Shown here: in pieces, positions 15,082 to 24,273 of the stretch
How the letters are laid out: every line of letters starts with the position of its first letter
Position numbering within the stretch: position 1 is the first letter of the stretch
From: Candidatus Bathyarchaeia archaeon
GTDB taxonomy: Archaea > Thermoproteota > Bathyarchaeia > Bathyarchaeales > Bathycorpusculaceae
DNA length: 64,000 nucleotides
Direction of reading: 5' to 3'
Assembly: GCA_038873195.1 (NCBI GenBank)
Contig: JAVZEV010000001.1
Span: forward strand, 276,490 to 340,489
Translations under genes and position numbers: made by a program
Notes under the pieces: model-generated
The model's database searches: none
What the model was told of the DNA's origin: nothing
The model's input: only the letters and a program-made list of their open reading frames with translations

Positions 15082-16059
15082 TTAGGTTATTATTGGTGTT
15101 GTCAGTTTTGTGGCGTTTGTTGGACATGTGGTTACGCAGAGTCCACATCCATGGCAGTTTTCTTTTATGACTATGCTTTTGTTGTTTTCGAGTTTTCTGG
15201 CTTGGAATATGCAGCGTGTTAGGCACGTGCCGCATCCGTTACATTTGTCTAAGTCGACTGTTGCGGTTAGTCCGGATTTTGCTATGTGGTGTTTTACGCC
15301 GTAGTTTATGTATGTTCTTAGGTAGTTGCAGCAGCATGGGCAACAACTGCATATGTCAAATACTTCGCCTTTTTGCCAATCCGTGTAGAGTGCTTGGTGG
15401 ATGAGACCGTGTTTGTTGGCTATTTGTAGGGCTTTTTTGGCTTCTTCGAGGGAGATTTGTTCTGCTGCGTTTCGTTCTGTGAGTTCTTTTGAGAAGTCAT
15501 CTAGTGCAAGGCATGTTCTTAATGGTTTATTGCAGTTTTTGTAGGTTAGTCTGCATTCGCAGTTGCGGAGTGATATGTGGTTTGCTTCTTGTAGGATTGT
15601 GACTGCGGTTTCGGTGGGTAAAACTATTGTGACTGGTTCTGTGATGGCTTCTGGTATTGGCAAGATTTTTGCTTCTGGGTTTGGGTCGTTTTTTGCGCGG
15701 TTCACGTGTTCTTCGAAGCAGTAGTCTACTAATGCTGCAGCGTATTTTCCAAAGATGTTTGCTCTGTTTTCGCCTAGGTATCTGGAGATTATGCTTTTGA
15801 AGGGTTTTACTGTGTAATGAATTGTTTTGTCTTTTTTCTTTGTTAGGAAGCCTTTCATGAACAGAGTGTTGATATGGCGGTTTATGATGGCTCGTGGCTG
15901 TTTTAGAGTGTTGGATAGTTCTGCTATTGTTTGTTCTTTTTCGCAGAGTTTGAGGAGGATTTCTGTTTCTTCGGGTTTAACTATTAACGGGAGAACATCT
16001 GTGAACATTGGTGGAGCTTTTAATGCTTTGGCTAGTTGACGGTAATTTTCAAGGCACAT
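15082..16059 (-). CDS. Winged-helix protein fused to cysteine-rich and 2x[4Fe-4S] ferredoxin domains
   Basis: From ATG 16059 the 325-residue protein has a winged-helix domain (about 33-90: ILLKLCEKEQTIAELSNTLK, AIINRHINTLFMKGFL). A middle domain with clustered cysteines follows (NCECRLTYKNC, then ICSCCPCCCNYL). It ends in two [4Fe-4S] motifs (CNGCGTCLTRC and CHGCGLCVTTCP). A TATATAAG box on the minus strand overlaps the first codons of the longer reading frame (start 16119), so that upstream ATG cannot be used and the leader is short. It could be a redox-sensing regulator or an electron-transfer protein with a DNA-binding head. Convergent with the MATE gene. Confidence 0.7.
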   Translation of the reverse strand: MCLENYRQLAKALKAPPMFTDVLPLIVKPEETEILLKLCEKEQTIAELSNTLKQPRAIINRHINTLFMKGFLTKKKDKTIHYTVKPFKSIISRYLGENRANIFGKYAAALVDYCFEEHVNRAKNDPNPEAKILPIPEAITEPVTIVLPTETAVTILQEANHISLRNCECRLTYKNCNKPLRTCLALDDFSKELTERNAAEQISLEEAKKALQIANKHGLIHQALYTDWQKGEVFDICSCCPCCCNYLRTYINYGVKHHIAKSGLTATVDLDKCNGCGTCLTRCIFQARKLENNKSIVIKENCHGCGLCVTTCPTNATKLTTPIIT

Positions 16060-16167
16060 GGGTTTTTCACTGTTCAAACTTATTATTAGAATGCAGCGTT
16101 TTCTTATATACATACTCAACGGTAATATTCATTATCGTCTTTTTTGTGTTCTGCGGAATCTATAGCC

Positions 16168-16199
16168 CCCTTATAAATAGGTTGAAACTTGGCTTGACT
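16168..16199 (+). promoter_or_regulatory. Conserved promoter module, second copy
   Basis: This copy has CCCTTATAAATAGG, then TTGAAAC, five other bases and TTGACT, matching 686-717 including the 5-nt gap. It points at the acetyltransferase gene at 16337, implying a leader of about 140 nt. The two leaders themselves are not similar. The strand and TATA fit an archaeal promoter. Confidence 0.55.
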
Positions 16200-16336
16200 G
16201 TTTAATATTATTGTGGAAAGCTTAATTGTTGTTTTTGCATTAATCGTGCTTGGCAGGTAATTGAGTGTGTTAAACTGTTCAGATAGCGTCCGAAACGGTT
16301 TAGAAAGGTTAAGAGGTTAGGAAAAGTGGGGATAGT

Positions 16337-16945
16337 ATGCCATTAAAGCGTTCAGAGATTTCAAACGTAGAGTTTTACCCGTTAACGCCTAAACGATGGA
16401 CTGACCTTGAAAAGTTATTCGGCGAACGAGGCGCCTGTGGCGGCTGCTGGTGCATGTGGTGGAGGCTAAAGCGGTCTGATTTCATGCGTCAAAGGGGAGA
16501 ATTAAACAGAAAAACCTTGAAGAAAATAGTGGATTCTGGTGAGACTCCAGGAATTCTTGTTTATGCGGATGACGAACCAGTTAGGTGGTGTGCAGTTGCT
16601 CCAAGAGAAGCCTATCCGACTCTAGAAAGGTCTCGTGTTCTAAAGCGGGTTGACGCTAAACCAGTTTGGTCTGTTGTTTGCTTTTTTGTTGCTAAACCGT
16701 TTAGGGGTAAGGGACTTACTGTGCAGTTGTTAAAAGCTGCGGTTGAGCATGTGCGTAAACAAGGCGGTAAGATTGTTGAAGGATATCCAGTTGAGCCTAA
16801 AAAGGGAAGAATGCCTGACCCTTTCGCGTATACTGGTTTGGTTTCCTCTTTTCGGAAAGCGGGATTTGTTGAGGTTCTGCGGCGTTCTGAAAATCGCCCA
16901 ATCATGCGATACTTTATCGCGGAGAAATACCATGTTCTCGTATAG
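16337..16945 (+). CDS. GNAT family N-acetyltransferase
   Basis: The 202-residue protein has the GNAT acetyl-CoA pattern: VVCFFVAKPFRGKGLTVQLLKAAVEHV (strand 4 and the R-x-x-G-x loop, about 112-140), then KIVEGYPVEP and a final strand with FRKAGFVEV. The N terminus has GACGGCWCMWWRL, a tryptophan- and cysteine-rich segment seen in a group of uncharacterised acetyltransferases. Substrate unknown. It is a single gene with its own promoter module and a strong hairpin three bases after its stop. Confidence 0.8.
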   Translation: MPLKRSEISNVEFYPLTPKRWTDLEKLFGERGACGGCWCMWWRLKRSDFMRQRGELNRKTLKKIVDSGETPGILVYADDEPVRWCAVAPREAYPTLERSRVLKRVDAKPVWSVVCFFVAKPFRGKGLTVQLLKAAVEHVRKQGGKIVEGYPVEPKKGRMPDPFAYTGLVSSFRKAGFVEVLRRSENRPIMRYFIAEKYHVLV

Positions 16946-16947
16946 AA

Positions 16948-16974
16948 AAGCTTTTAAGCAATTCTTAAAAGCTT
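16948..16974 (+). terminator. Strong hairpin after the acetyltransferase gene
   Basis: AAGCTTTTAAG (16948-16958) and CTTAAAAGCTT (16964-16974) pair perfectly over 11 bases with a five-base loop (CAATT). It begins three bases after the stop codon of the GNAT gene and is followed by T-rich sequence, so it fits a transcription terminator or RNA end-protecting hairpin. Confidence 0.6.
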
Positions 16975-17004
16975 GCTATTCTTTACATTTTTGCATTAAT
17001 TTCG

Positions 17005-17730
17005 GTGGCTATTCTAGTGGGTATTGAAGCAAATTTGATAATTTCCCTTCTAAAATTGACCAGAGAAGGTGCAGTTTCATCAGAAGTAGTTAAAAAAGAT
17101 GCACAACTGCCTCTCCAGATTGTTGAAAAGTTGCTCCGAAAATTGCAAAATGATGGGTGCGTTTATTTGCAGAAAAGCGTTGTGGAGGCTGATAGTCTGC
17201 AGCGTGTTAAATTAGCGGTATATGCTGTGCAATTAGGAGCCGACTTAGAGCGTGTAAGCAGTTTCCTTCAATGGAAAGAATTTGAAGACATAGCGGCATT
17301 TGCGTTTGAGCGCAATGGCTACAGCGTCTATAGAAATGTGAGGTTTAAACACTTCGGACGTCGATGGGAAATAGATGTAGTCGGCTGCAAAAAGCCAATT
17401 GCAGTTTGCTTGGACTGTAAGCATTGGCATCATGGAGTGTATCCTTCTGCGTTAAGGAAAATCGTTGAGGAGCAAGTAGAAAGGACGTTTACCTTTGCCG
17501 AGTCCCTGCCAAATCCTTCTGTCAAAATTGAATGTGTTTCATGGGAAAGAATCAAAGTTGTTCCTGCGGTTTTGTTGCTTGTTTCGGGTAGATTCAAGTT
17601 TTATGATGGTGTGCCGATAATTCCTGTTCTTCAACTGCAAGACTTCTTAACTCAATTACCCGCATTTGCAGATTCGTTGAAGCATTTAACGAAAAACATG
17701 CAAGGCAGAGCATCTCTTGACATGCAATAA
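17005..17730 (+). CDS. Restriction endonuclease-like (Mrr/Hjc fold) protein with winged helix
   Basis: The 241-residue protein has an N-terminal winged helix (about 9-60: LIISLLKLTREGAVSSEVV, LPLQIVEKLLRKLQNDGCVYL) and a nuclease domain. The nuclease motifs are intact: helix WKEFEDIAAFAFERNGY, then WEIDVVGCKKPIAVCLDCKHW, where the D of EID and the D-x-K of LDCK are the expected metal ligands and lysine. Such archaeal proteins are thought to act in DNA repair or defence. GTG at 17005 is the start used. It stands alone between a terminator hairpin and a convergent ABC permease. Confidence 0.65.
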   Translation: MAILVGIEANLIISLLKLTREGAVSSEVVKKDAQLPLQIVEKLLRKLQNDGCVYLQKSVVEADSLQRVKLAVYAVQLGADLERVSSFLQWKEFEDIAAFAFERNGYSVYRNVRFKHFGRRWEIDVVGCKKPIAVCLDCKHWHHGVYPSALRKIVEEQVERTFTFAESLPNPSVKIECVSWERIKVVPAVLLLVSGRFKFYDGVPIIPVLQLQDFLTQLPAFADSLKHLTKNMQGRASLDMQ

Positions 17731-17744
17731 TTATGCATGTATGG

Positions 17745-19613
17745 CTACATTATTTCTCTGATTGATTTCCTTGCAAATTTGACCGCAGGATATAAGCTGA
17801 AAGTGAAAGTCGCCAACAAAGCCATTAGCAGCCACCCAGCAATTTCCATAATAGTGTAGTTGGTAACTAACGGTTCTGGCATCAAAATCATCAACGTAAT
17901 TATGACGCCCAAAGCGATGCCAACAGCGCAACTTGCAAACAAAACACTGAGACTTTGCCCCGCAACAATCTCCAAAACAGTCCTCGGCTTAGCACCTAAA
18001 GCTCTTAAAACACCAAACTCTTGACGCTGCTCAGCAATTGCAAGCATAACATAGCCTATTAGATAGAGAGATGCTGAAGCTAACGAAAACAACGGCAAAA
18101 ACATTATCACAGACCAGATGAACCCGAGAAAACCCAGAGTCTTATCTAACAATTCATTAAGCTCAAACACCACAAAATCAGCATTCACAGCGCTAACATT
18201 CACCCTTATCCGATTCAAAACCTCAGTGCGATTAGCTGAAGGGTCAATTTTAACCATAACAATGTTAGGCTCTGATACACTTAGGATATTTTGCAAAGTT
18301 TCCAGAGGAATATAAATAACGTTTCCATTGTTAATTGGGTCTAAACAAACACCTACAACATCAAAAACCGCAAAAGTTTCGTCAAACAATTTTAATCCTT
18401 GATCTAAAGGCGAAGAGAACAGTTTCTGCGCTAAGGAATCTCCAACTACCGCTTCTTGTGCGTGCTTATTGTCCAGAAAACGTCCATCCAAAAACCATTC
18501 GCTCACTGTTTTTTCAGGTTCGATGCCAACAAGGATGGCGTCTCCTTCGCGGTCATCGCCTACGGGCATGGTTTCTCCTGTAGACGGGTTGATTGTGTAA
18601 TTTTGTATTTCCAGAATGTGTGCTTTAAGGATTAGGCGTGTGTCAATCATTGAAATTTCAGGCGTTGAATTCAAGCCATTGAGAATTGCTTTGGGTATTA
18701 GATATTTTTCATCGGTATAATTGAGTGATGGTTCTTCTTTTGCTTCGTAAAATTTTGACAATAACAATGCATATTGGCTGCACATGTCTTGATGAGCTAT
18801 TAAAATTACGTCTCTGCCTATGGCTTTTTCAACCCAGTTTTTCGTGGTTTGGTTAGCGATAATTCCGCCTGCAACAGCCACCGTTACCAATATGAAAACC
18901 GTGGACAAGCACAGAATAATGCGAAGTGTTGCAGATTTACGCCTAAACAAGCTTCTCATGGCTATTTTAAACGTCAAATTTGACTTTGAAACAGCCCTAA
19001 AACCAGACTCCTTACCTAACCCAAAATAGTAAACTGGCGAAATTGCCTTAGCAGGCTCAATTTTTGTCGTGTCAAGAACCGGTTTTGCGCCAAAAATCAA
19101 CCCAAAAAAGAGGAATATAGCAAAAACCAGCAGGATGAGCCAAAAGTTGATTGGTGCTTGTGGCACATGAAGCCCAAGAGTGCTGAGAAGGCTTGTTGAA
19201 GCCAAATCAGCCAGCACTCCCAAAGCTACGCCTAACACGCAACTTGCAAACGTGACTACGAGAAGCTCAGTCATGAAATAGCCAAAAATCAACTCGTTAG
19301 GGCATCCGGTTGCCTTCATCAGTCCAATGTCTCTTACGCGTTGAGACATCATAACAAAAACCATAAAAGACGCAATAACCGCGCCGACAACAAAAACCAA
19401 AACGCCCATAAAGATTAAGAAAGGCGTAAAAATTGTTGAAAAACCCGCAGTTAGCTTATCTTCAACAGCAGCCGTAATGCCTATGCCTATTTTTTGGCAG
19501 AAAAACAAAAGAAAAAGTGTTGACGCAACACAAAGGGTTAAGCTGACAACAACCAAGCTTGTCTGAAGTTTTCTACGAAACAAATCATTAACGGGAAAAG
19601 AAGTTTGGCTCAA
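17745..19613 (-). CDS. ABC transporter permease, FtsX/MacB type
   Basis: The 622-residue protein has a MacB-like plan, with two FtsX permease halves (helices near 18-40, 60-90, 105-135 and 150-175, then 500-540 and 555-615). An N-terminal helix after DLFRRKLQTSLVVVSL begins the second half near residue 225 (AMRSLFRRKSATLRIIL), followed by an extracytoplasmic MacB-type domain (about 250-490). It starts with TTG directly after the stop of the ATPase gene. It likely moves lipids or peptides or transmits force rather than importing small solutes. The first half lacks a large external domain. Confidence 0.82.
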   Translation of the reverse strand: MSQTSFPVNDLFRRKLQTSLVVVSLTLCVASTLFLLFFCQKIGIGITAAVEDKLTAGFSTIFTPFLIFMGVLVFVVGAVIASFMVFVMMSQRVRDIGLMKATGCPNELIFGYFMTELLVVTFASCVLGVALGVLADLASTSLLSTLGLHVPQAPINFWLILLVFAIFLFFGLIFGAKPVLDTTKIEPAKAISPVYYFGLGKESGFRAVSKSNLTFKIAMRSLFRRKSATLRIILCLSTVFILVTVAVAGGIIANQTTKNWVEKAIGRDVILIAHQDMCSQYALLLSKFYEAKEEPSLNYTDEKYLIPKAILNGLNSTPEISMIDTRLILKAHILEIQNYTINPSTGETMPVGDDREGDAILVGIEPEKTVSEWFLDGRFLDNKHAQEAVVGDSLAQKLFSSPLDQGLKLFDETFAVFDVVGVCLDPINNGNVIYIPLETLQNILSVSEPNIVMVKIDPSANRTEVLNRIRVNVSAVNADFVVFELNELLDKTLGFLGFIWSVIMFLPLFSLASASLYLIGYVMLAIAEQRQEFGVLRALGAKPRTVLEIVAGQSLSVLFASCAVGIALGVIITLMILMPEPLVTNYTIMEIAGWLLMALLATFTFSLYPAVKFARKSIREIM

Positions 19614-19614
19614 T

Positions 19615-20295
19615 TTAGCTTACCAGCTTTCCATCTTCAAGGCGCAATTTCTGGTCCGCCAGCCGAAGTATATGCTCGTCATGTGTTGCAACGATGATGG
19701 TTTTTCCGTCGCTCTTCAGTTTCTCGAGTATTTGAACAATTTTTTGACTAGTTTTTGCGTCGAGATTTCCTGTTGGTTCGTCAACGAGAAGCAGTGGCGG
19801 GTCATTTGCTAATGCCCGCGCAAAAGCTATACGTTGTTGTTCGCCGCCGCTGAGTTGGGATGGAAAGTGCGCAGCTCTGTGTTGTAACCCAACCATCGCT
19901 AATAATTCGCCTACTCGCTTCTCAATGTGGTCTTCTGGTTTCCGAGCCCACTCCATTGGAAAAGCAACATTTTCCGCCACGGTCAACGTAGACACTAAAT
20001 TATAAGATTGAAAAACAAAGCCCACCTTGTGGCATCGAAAGTCTGCAAGAAAATCCTCATCCTTGACGCTTAAGTCTTCGCCAAAAACAATTATTTCTCC
20101 ACTTGTGGGCTTATCGATGCCGCCTACAATGTTTAGAAGCGTCGTTTTTCCACAACCTGAAGGCCCGCTTATGACTGTGAATTCGCCTTTTTCAACAGAG
20201 AAACTTACATCCTTGAAAGCTTCAACTTTCACATCGCCTATTTCATAAATTTTGCACAGGTTAGATGCTTGAACAACGCTCTGTTCAGTCTGCAT
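19615..20295 (-). CDS. ABC transporter ATP-binding protein, LolD/MacB type
   Basis: The 226-residue ATPase has Walker [10 protein letters not shown] (about 44-52), a Q-loop ([13 protein letters not shown]), the signature [15 protein letters not shown], Walker [13 protein letters not shown] and a switch His (VATHDE). The PTGNLD form is typical of the LolD/MacB/FtsE group. It works with the permease encoded 2 nt downstream. The hjc gene lies 4 nt upstream, so all three are probably one transcript. Confidence 0.93.
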   Translation of the reverse strand: MQTEQSVVQASNLCKIYEIGDVKVEAFKDVSFSVEKGEFTVISGPSGCGKTTLLNIVGGIDKPTSGEIIVFGEDLSVKDEDFLADFRCHKVGFVFQSYNLVSTLTVAENVAFPMEWARKPEDHIEKRVGELLAMVGLQHRAAHFPSQLSGGEQQRIAFARALANDPPLLLVDEPTGNLDAKTSQKIVQILEKLKSDGKTIIVATHDEHILRLADQKLRLEDGKLVS

Positions 20296-20298
20296 TAA

Positions 20299-20748
20299 TT
20301 ATGAGCTCCCCTTCTCTAAGTCAAAGTTTCCCCTGTCCCTTCGCAAAATTCTCGCCTTTTCTGGAAGCTTGTTTTTCTCCCAATCCTTCCATGGAACTTC
20401 CTTGAACACCCATCGTTTGCCAAGATGCGCAGCGAGAATTGCATGCTTAAACTCCTTTTCCATTGGAATGAGCTCATCAAGGAATCTGAAGAGTTTCTCG
20501 ATTTGCTGCTTTGGAAAATAAGCGTAGTACCCAGCATTTTTTACTTCAAAAGCGTAGATATGCGCAGCTTTTCTTGCGATTATGTCGGGCAACGGGTTAA
20601 GACTTGGATTGCTCACGGGAACACGTGCAGCGTGATATCCATTTTTTAGTAAGAGTTTTACAAGAACATTTTCACTGTAGAAGCCTCTCTTGCGCCATCG
20701 CCGAAGTTCATCCTTGTCAATTTCTCTGACCACTGAAGTTCTCTCCAC
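20299..20748 (-). CDS. hjc: Holliday junction resolvase Hjc family
   Basis: The 149-residue protein carries the Hjc nuclease pattern: a glutamate in SENVLVKLLLKNGY, then PLPDIIARKAAHIYAFEVKNA, with the D of PDI and the E-x-K of FEVK as metal ligands and catalytic lysine. Archaeal Hjc cuts four-way junctions in recombination and fork repair. The start used is GTG 20748; other upstream GTGs exist. It is followed within 4 nt by the ABC ATPase gene. A duplicated 28-nt motif and a TATA-like TTTTTAAG lie just upstream. Confidence 0.85.
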   Translation of the reverse strand: MERTSVVREIDKDELRRWRKRGFYSENVLVKLLLKNGYHAARVPVSNPSLNPLPDIIARKAAHIYAFEVKNAGYYAYFPKQQIEKLFRFLDELIPMEKEFKHAILAAHLGKRWVFKEVPWKDWEKNKLPEKARILRRDRGNFDLEKGSS

Positions 20749-20800
20749 ACACCCATTATGTTTATTGTGGCTTCTTAAAAATAACGTTCAGCTTCAGAAA

Positions 20801-20876
20801 AGTGAGTTTTGTTGATGCTTTTGTATACCAGTGAATTATGGTGAGACATGAAAAACGCAAGTAATACCTAACTCAC
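20801..20876 (-). repeat. Duplicated upstream element, copy A (before hjc)
   Basis: Read on the minus strand this 76-nt unit starts GTGAGTTAGGTATTAC and ends with a 28-nt motif (GTATACAAAAGCATC ... AAAACTCACT). The 28 nt at 20801-20828 are an exact reverse complement of 24246-24273, and the rest aligns with gaps to 24178-24245. The motif ends 52 nt before the hjc start codon. The ends (GTGAGTT and AACTCAC) form a short inverted repeat. Confidence 0.8.
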
Positions 20877-21001
20877 GAAGCTTACAAAACCGTAAAAATC
20901 TGCATTCAAATAACAAAAAATGTTTGCCACTTAGCCTAGGAGCTGACTGGAACATTTGAGCTTTTCAAAGAAAATAAGCCAAAAATGAGGCGATTGGGCT
21001 G

Positions 21002-23245
21002 CTACGATTTTCGACGCTTGTAGGTTTGAGCCCACACGGTGAGTGCGGGCTTTTCGACTAGGCACTCTTTTAAGTAGTCGTCTAAGGTTGATGCTGGAAC
21101 AACCTCTATCTTGTAGTCTCTGGGGTCGATGGAATGCTCGTAGTTTTTCTGTGGAATGACAACTTTTTTGAAACCCCACGCTTCAGCAGCCTTAATCTTC
21201 TCGTAAACGCCGCCCACAGCAGTTATCTGAATTGTGTCTCCAACGCCCAGGTTGATTTCGCCTGTAACCGCCACATCCTGCCTGATTGGTTTTCCCTCAA
21301 TAAGCGAACATAAAAGGATAGCCATTGTCACGCCTGCTGATGGGCCGTCAACACCGTAGGATTGGGCAAAATCTATGTGCGTTAAGTAGTCTTGTGCTAT
21401 GTCAATACCATATTTTTGTAGTATGACGCTTCTGACTTTGGCTATGCTGTCTGAAATGAAGCTTTGTCCCTTCGCCACTCCAGTAACTTTGTAATAGCCC
21501 TTAATCGGATATGTTCTTGGAAGCTCACTCTTTTTAGACATGTGAGCCTTAACAGACAAGACGCTTCCTGTCATTTCGCCGCTGTATGGGTCTCTAACAA
21601 CTGCTAAACCGTAAATTTGTCCAAGTTTAACACCTTTAGGCTTTATTTCCAATAGTTTGCCTCTTTCGTTCATTTCATGCTCCAATATTTGTCTCTGAAT
21701 CGTTTTACAGTGGCGTTCTATGGCTTCTCTAACATGACGTTTTTCAACAATCTCACAGTCTTCGTTCATCGCAAGCGTAGCAGCCGTCTTAATAATGGAA
21801 ATTAACGGTCTAAACCGCGTGGTTAAAGCGTCTCTTTTGTTGCTTCGGCGTCTGCCTTCCTCCACGATTTCTTCGCATGCTTCTCTGCTGAAGGGTATAA
21901 GATTGAAACGTTTAACTTCTTGAGCTATGAACTGCACATATTTGCGTCTATTTTCCAATGTGTTGGGCATGTCATTGTTCATTCGCACGACCTTACCGTA
22001 GCCGTAAATGCGGTCCATGAGGGCTGGGTGAATTTGACCTATGCTATCGAAGTTCCCGGCGCCGACAAGAAAAGTTATTGCAGGCACAGGTTCGGTTGAG
22101 ACTGCCATTGCAGCGGTGTCGCCTCCGTGCCATTTGCCTCTCAAAGTTATTGGTAACTGGCCGTCTTCAAGAACCGTTAACAATGTAATGGCTTCTTCTG
22201 GGTCGAGATTTTTTATCTCATCAATATATAATATGCCTAACGACGCTCTATGAACGTCGCCCGCAGTGACTCTCTGATGCTCCGGAGTGCCTAAGCCACC
22301 AGTTTGATACGGGTCCCAAGCTATTGAACCGAAAAGTTGGGCACTTCTGTGTCCTGTTGCATCTACGAATGGTGCGTGTCCAGAGCTGTTGTCAACTATT
22401 AGTTTTGGCACTTCTGTTTGCTGAGCTCCCGCGATTCCTTTCATGTTGCCTAATCCGCCCAGTTTGGAGAACCACCACATGAAAACGCCGAAGAAGATTA
22501 GGCTACCGCCTGGAATGAACGTTAAAGGAACAAGTCCAACAAACTTGCTGGCTAGATAATCCATGAAGTTGTAATTATAATATTGCTGAAGCGGTTCTCC
22601 CAAATACATTGGATTTGCATTCCAAGTCATCCAAGCTTGGAGCATGAAGTAGAAGCCTAAAAATATGAGGAATAAACCCATGGCGATGAGGAAAACCTGT
22701 AAACTTTTGAACCCCACTTTTGTGAGAAATTTTCTTTTCAGCTCTTTAAGTTGTTCCTTTTGTAGTACTTTTTTTGCCTCGCCAGCTTGGTGAATTGAAA
22801 CTTTGGGTTGGCTGGGTAAAGCGGTGTTTCTCCAGCATAAGACATCGAAAAGTTTTATACCGTTTTCCTTGTAGACTTGCGTTAGTTTTTCTGTTAAGGC
22901 TCTGCCAATTAATGATTTGCCAGTTCCAGGGTCGCCTAATAACAGAAGGTAGGGTCCTGGGCTTATGCTTGCTTTTGCTGACGGTTTAGGCTTGTTTGGG
23001 TCGCTCCAGCTTTCGTACCATCTTGTTTTTTCTAGCCATTTAAGCTTGTGTACCCATTCGTCAAGGCATAGAAAGCATTCTTTTAGGGCTTGTTCTTGTC
23101 CGATTACCCAGTTTATGAGGTTGTCGTCGACTGGGAAGCCCTCTGTGCTTTTGAATTTGCCCCAGTCCCATGTTACAGTCATTGTTCTACCGTTAACGTT
23201 TTTTTCGATTATTTCCACGTCATCTCCAAAAGTGCTAACTGGCAA
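21002..23245 (-). CDS. Archaeal membrane-bound ATP-dependent protease LonB
   Basis: The 747-residue protein is the archaeal Lon (LonB), an essential membrane-tethered AAA+ protease. Walker A is LLLGDPGTGKS (about 107-117). Two membrane helices inserted in the ATPase domain lie near 183-208 and 238-262. Walker B is LGILYIDEIKNLDPE. The C-terminal S16 protease has the catalytic serine in DGPSAGV (about S636) and the lysine in GGVYEKIKAA (about K683). There is no N-terminal LON substrate domain, as usual in archaea. It stands alone, with a 253-bp gap before hjc and about 1.1 kb of noncoding DNA upstream. Confidence 0.95.
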   Translation of the reverse strand: MPVSTFGDDVEIIEKNVNGRTMTVTWDWGKFKSTEGFPVDDNLINWVIGQEQALKECFLCLDEWVHKLKWLEKTRWYESWSDPNKPKPSAKASISPGPYLLLLGDPGTGKSLIGRALTEKLTQVYKENGIKLFDVLCWRNTALPSQPKVSIHQAGEAKKVLQKEQLKELKRKFLTKVGFKSLQVFLIAMGLFLIFLGFYFMLQAWMTWNANPMYLGEPLQQYYNYNFMDYLASKFVGLVPLTFIPGGSLIFFGVFMWWFSKLGGLGNMKGIAGAQQTEVPKLIVDNSSGHAPFVDATGHRSAQLFGSIAWDPYQTGGLGTPEHQRVTAGDVHRASLGILYIDEIKNLDPEEAITLLTVLEDGQLPITLRGKWHGGDTAAMAVSTEPVPAITFLVGAGNFDSIGQIHPALMDRIYGYGKVVRMNNDMPNTLENRRKYVQFIAQEVKRFNLIPFSREACEEIVEEGRRRSNKRDALTTRFRPLISIIKTAATLAMNEDCEIVEKRHVREAIERHCKTIQRQILEHEMNERGKLLEIKPKGVKLGQIYGLAVVRDPYSGEMTGSVLSVKAHMSKKSELPRTYPIKGYYKVTGVAKGQSFISDSIAKVRSVILQKYGIDIAQDYLTHIDFAQSYGVDGPSAGVTMAILLCSLIEGKPIRQDVAVTGEINLGVGDTIQITAVGGVYEKIKAAEAWGFKKVVIPQKNYEHSIDPRDYKIEVVPASTLDDYLKECLVEKPALTVWAQTYKRRKS

Positions 23246-23984
23246 GTTTGAACACCTTCACACTGCCTTCTACCTGTTTCCTCTCTACAACAAACCATGG
23301 CGGCGAATTATTATAGCGGTTATTTCTAAATCGGCAATATTAAGAAACTCACAACATACCGTCTTTTCTCGTCTAAAAATGAAAAATGTTCGAAGAGCTT
23401 ATTTTCAAAATTAACGCCAAATTCAAACATGCATTGCCAATTAACTGGAATTTTCACGCTTGTTTCGCTTCGAAGACAGCAAATCCAGAAAATTCAAACA
23501 CAACCCAAGCGAAAGCCGAAAATGATTAGCTCAAATTGAGCCTTTTTCACAATTCTAAGCCTTTTCTGGCGTTTTCTATTTCGCCAACAAACCCTAAGCA
23601 TGGACTTAACCAAAGCCTCATATAAAAACTGTCGAAAATCTCCAAGCGAAGTTTAACAGCAGCTAGTTCGTGATTGCTTCGAAATTTTCTGAATGCATTT
23701 TGACTTTTTAGGCTATTTCATTGCGCTCTCTCTGTGGCTGTGTCTTGTTGAGTTTTCTGCTCGGGGTTTTCTTAGGACACTGCTTTTGTGGTAAGCTGAG
23801 AGATGCAAAAGGCTGAAAAGTATTTTCATTGAAGTTGCAATCTGCAGCTATCTCTCTTTTTCACTTTATGGTTATGCATTTTAATTGTTCAAGCATTTCA
23901 CAATTGATTGGACTGCGCTTTCCATTTTTGCTTTACACGACATTCGACAATAATCTGCCCTGCGTAAGAATTGTTTTTCTTGTA

Positions 23985-24009
23985 GAGTTTGGTTGATGCT
24001 TCTGTATAC
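23985..24009 (-). repeat. Duplicated upstream element, decayed copy B
   Basis: On the minus strand GTATACAGAAGCATCAACC AAACTC matches 23 of 25 bases of the 28-nt motif found at 20801 and 24246, and is preceded by TTCTGCA as copy C is. No gene start lies at the 52-54 nt distance seen for the other two copies. The nearest leftward gene is lonB, about 740 nt away. Confidence 0.65.
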
Positions 24010-24177
24010 TGCAGAAAAAGTCTTCACCAAGCAATTAGCCTAAGTTTTTACGTTAGGAAAAGGAGCCTTTTCTGCGTTTATCTTCCATGAATGTGTAAAA
24101 GTGTTTTGGTTACTGTAGGCTAAATCGTTAATGTCTTCGATTTTCTGATGTTGAATATTTCTTTTCTGGTTGGTTTA

Positions 24178-24273
24178 GTGAGTTATGTATTACCTTATTG
24201 TTTTCCATATCACCAACACCCTCCAAAAATTAATTCTGCGCAGCTGTATACAAAAGCATCAACAAAACTCACT
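24178..24273 (+). repeat. Duplicated upstream element, copy C (before GNAT gene)
   Basis: This 96-nt unit starts GTGAGTTATGTATTAC and ends with the 28-nt motif at 24246-24273, the exact reverse complement of 20801-20828. It ends 54 nt before ATG 24328, almost the same distance as copy A from hjc. A TATA-like GTATTAAAG lies between the motif and the gene. Copies A and C flank lonB in inverted orientation. Confidence 0.8.
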
